A stretch of 15,957 nt of DNA from the NCBI GenBank assembly GCA_003486945.1, contig DNFL01000200.1, forward strand, positions 11,793 to 27,749, given 5' to 3'. The DNA is from Hyphomonas sp. (GTDB lineage Bacteria > Pseudomonadota > Alphaproteobacteria > Caulobacterales > Hyphomonadaceae). Under the pieces are notes generated by a model, which was not told the DNA's origin, did no database searches, and worked only from the letters and a program-made list of their open reading frames with translations. The translations under genes were made by a program, and so were the position numbers. This document shows, in pieces, positions 15,073-15,957 of the stretch; the first letter of the stretch is position 1, and each line of letters begins with the position of its first letter.

Positions 15073-15957
15073 ATGCATATTCTTGCCAGGGCGGGTTGGG
15101 CGGTTTCGGTGGTTTCTTCTCTTTTTCCTCTTCTCGGCGAAGCGCAATCGCCGACCTATGCGGTGACCGACGCCGCGTCGTGGGCCACGGCGATCTCGCA
15201 GGCGAATGCGAATCCGGGCGAGAATGCGGTGATCAACATCCAGGCCAATCTGGCGCTGGGCGGGCAGGAATTCCTCAATGCCAATGTCACGATTCTCGGC
15301 GGCGGCCATACGATCGACATGCAGAACTACGACCGGGCGTTGTTCATCGCAGGCGGCGCGGTGACGATTCAGGATTTGCGCATTACCAATGGCTTCGGCG
15401 CGGGCGGCATCGGCAGCAACGGCGGCGGGGGAGCGGGATTGGGCGGCGCGATTTTCATTGGAAGCGGCACCTATGCCTCCGGAGACGGATCTCCCGCCGT
15501 TCTTGGCGTCAGCGCGCCAAATGTGACTCTCATCGATGTCTCGTTCTCGGATAATGCGGTCTATGGAGGAGCTGGCTTTGCGACGACCCCTGAAGGCGGA
15601 GGAGGCGGCGGCATGAGAGGATCAGGCGCGTGGGGCATCAATAGCTACGGCCTTGCCGGGGGTGGCGGCGGAGGCATCGGCGTCACTGCCGCGGGTGGCA
15701 ACGCGACGGAGAACAATGGAGGAGCTGGCGCATTTCTGCTCAACCCAGGCGGCAATCCCGGCGGAGACGGGGGGAACGGGAACGGCACGGACGGCGGCTC
15801 CGGCGGAGTGAATGCCGGGGGTGGCGGCGGCGGTGGCTATGGGGACTCTGAGGGCGAGGTTGCGGGCTCGGGCGGCGGCGGCGGAGTAAACGGGGAGCGT
15901 GGATATTATCAGAACGGCGATGCTCCCACGGGTGGCGGCGACGGGGGATTTGGCGGC
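15073..15957 (+). CDS. Secreted glycine-rich, beta-helix-like protein, 3'-truncated
   Basis: The frame is open from the ATG at 15073 to the window end, giving 295 residues; the C-terminus is missing. Residues 1-24 look like a Sec signal peptide: Arg near the start, a hydrophobic stretch AGWAVSVVSSLFPLLG and a likely cut after GEA. Residues ~28-110 contain repeated short beta-strand patterns (AVINIQANLAL, ANVTILGGGHTIDM, GAVTIQDLRITNGFG), typical of right-handed beta-helix passengers. From about residue 115 onward the protein is dominated by Gly, with Asn, Ala, Ser and Asp, and many runs of GGG or more. This combination is common in autotransporter passengers and large surface adhesins, so cell-surface location is inferred; no beta-barrel is visible to confirm it. 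Codon use has many more GGA and GGG glycine codons than the other genes. No strong Shine-Dalgarno lies before the ATG, and TTG 15046 and GTG 15037 are in-frame alternatives. Confidence 0.7.
   Translation, partial: MHILARAGWAVSVVSSLFPLLGEAQSPTYAVTDAASWATAISQANANPGENAVINIQANLALGGQEFLNANVTILGGGHTIDMQNYDRALFIAGGAVTIQDLRITNGFGAGGIGSNGGGGAGLGGAIFIGSGTYASGDGSPAVLGVSAPNVTLIDVSFSDNAVYGGAGFATTPEGGGGGGMRGSGAWGINSYGLAGGGGGGIGVTAAGGNATENNGGAGAFLLNPGGNPGGDGGNGNGTDGGSGGVNAGGGGGGGYGDSEGEVAGSGGGGGVNGERGYYQNGDAPTGGGDGGFGG

Noticed and set aside
14979..15554. A 191-codon plus-strand frame starting ATG at 14979, overlapping the glycine-rich gene
   Set aside because: Its translation is an Arg/His/Cys-rich jumble typical of a frame shifted from the Gly-rich coding frame; frame 1 from 15073 gives a signal peptide and beta-helix pattern and stays open to the end.
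15590..15957. Dense GGCGGC/GGAGGC repeats, considered as a tandem DNA repeat or CRISPR-like array
   Set aside because: Units are irregular and keep one open reading frame with glycine codons; there are no constant repeats with unique spacers. It is explained by polyglycine-rich coding sequence.

Overview
This is a GC-rich window of ordinary bacterial chromosome, most likely from an alphaproteobacterium. A Hyphomonadaceae/Caulobacterales-like relative is my best guess from gene content and codon use. The clues are a DUF3126-type small protein directly after cysE, an xseB-ispA pair, a cytochrome b561/YceI cluster and strong preference for GGC, GCC and CTC codons. No rRNA, tRNA, CRISPR array, transposase or phage gene was seen.

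Layout. (1) 1-3907, plus strand: the 3' part of a periplasmic adaptor gene, then a full RND inner-membrane pump; together they are two parts of a tripartite efflux system. (2) 3982-5093, plus strand: serine O-acetyltransferase (cysE) and a small DUF3126-like protein. (3) 5097-7962, minus strand, transcribed right to left: a YceI lipoprotein, a cytochrome b561-YceI fusion overlapping it by one base, and the tRNA t6A enzyme TsaC/Sua5. (4) 8078-10792, plus strand: an acyl-CoA dehydrogenase followed after 3 bp by an RluF-like rRNA pseudouridine synthase. A 15-bp inverted repeat lies in the divergent promoter region between blocks 3 and 4. (5) 10845-13553, plus strand: a metallo-beta-lactamase-fold hydrolase, signal peptidase I (lepB) and a histidine-phosphatase-family protein. 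(6) 13642-14797, plus strand: xseB and ispA. (7) 14798-15957: a short non-coding region with a roughly 107-bp hairpin-prone repeat element, then the start of a secreted glycine-rich, beta-helix-like protein that runs off the window.

Most of the window is housekeeping or common accessory metabolism and I see no convincing new multi-gene system. The right end deserves most attention. In many bacteria ispA is followed by dxs. Here the expected position holds a start-like sequence of about 14 codons resembling a Dxs N-terminus, then the inverted-repeat element, then an unrelated glycine-rich gene with different codon use. This could be an insertion or rearrangement boundary, a repeat-mediated assembly join, or coincidence. 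Secondary points of interest are the RND pump, which lacks part of the usual proton-relay set, and the YceI lipoprotein coupled to a membrane cytochrome carrying its own second YceI domain.
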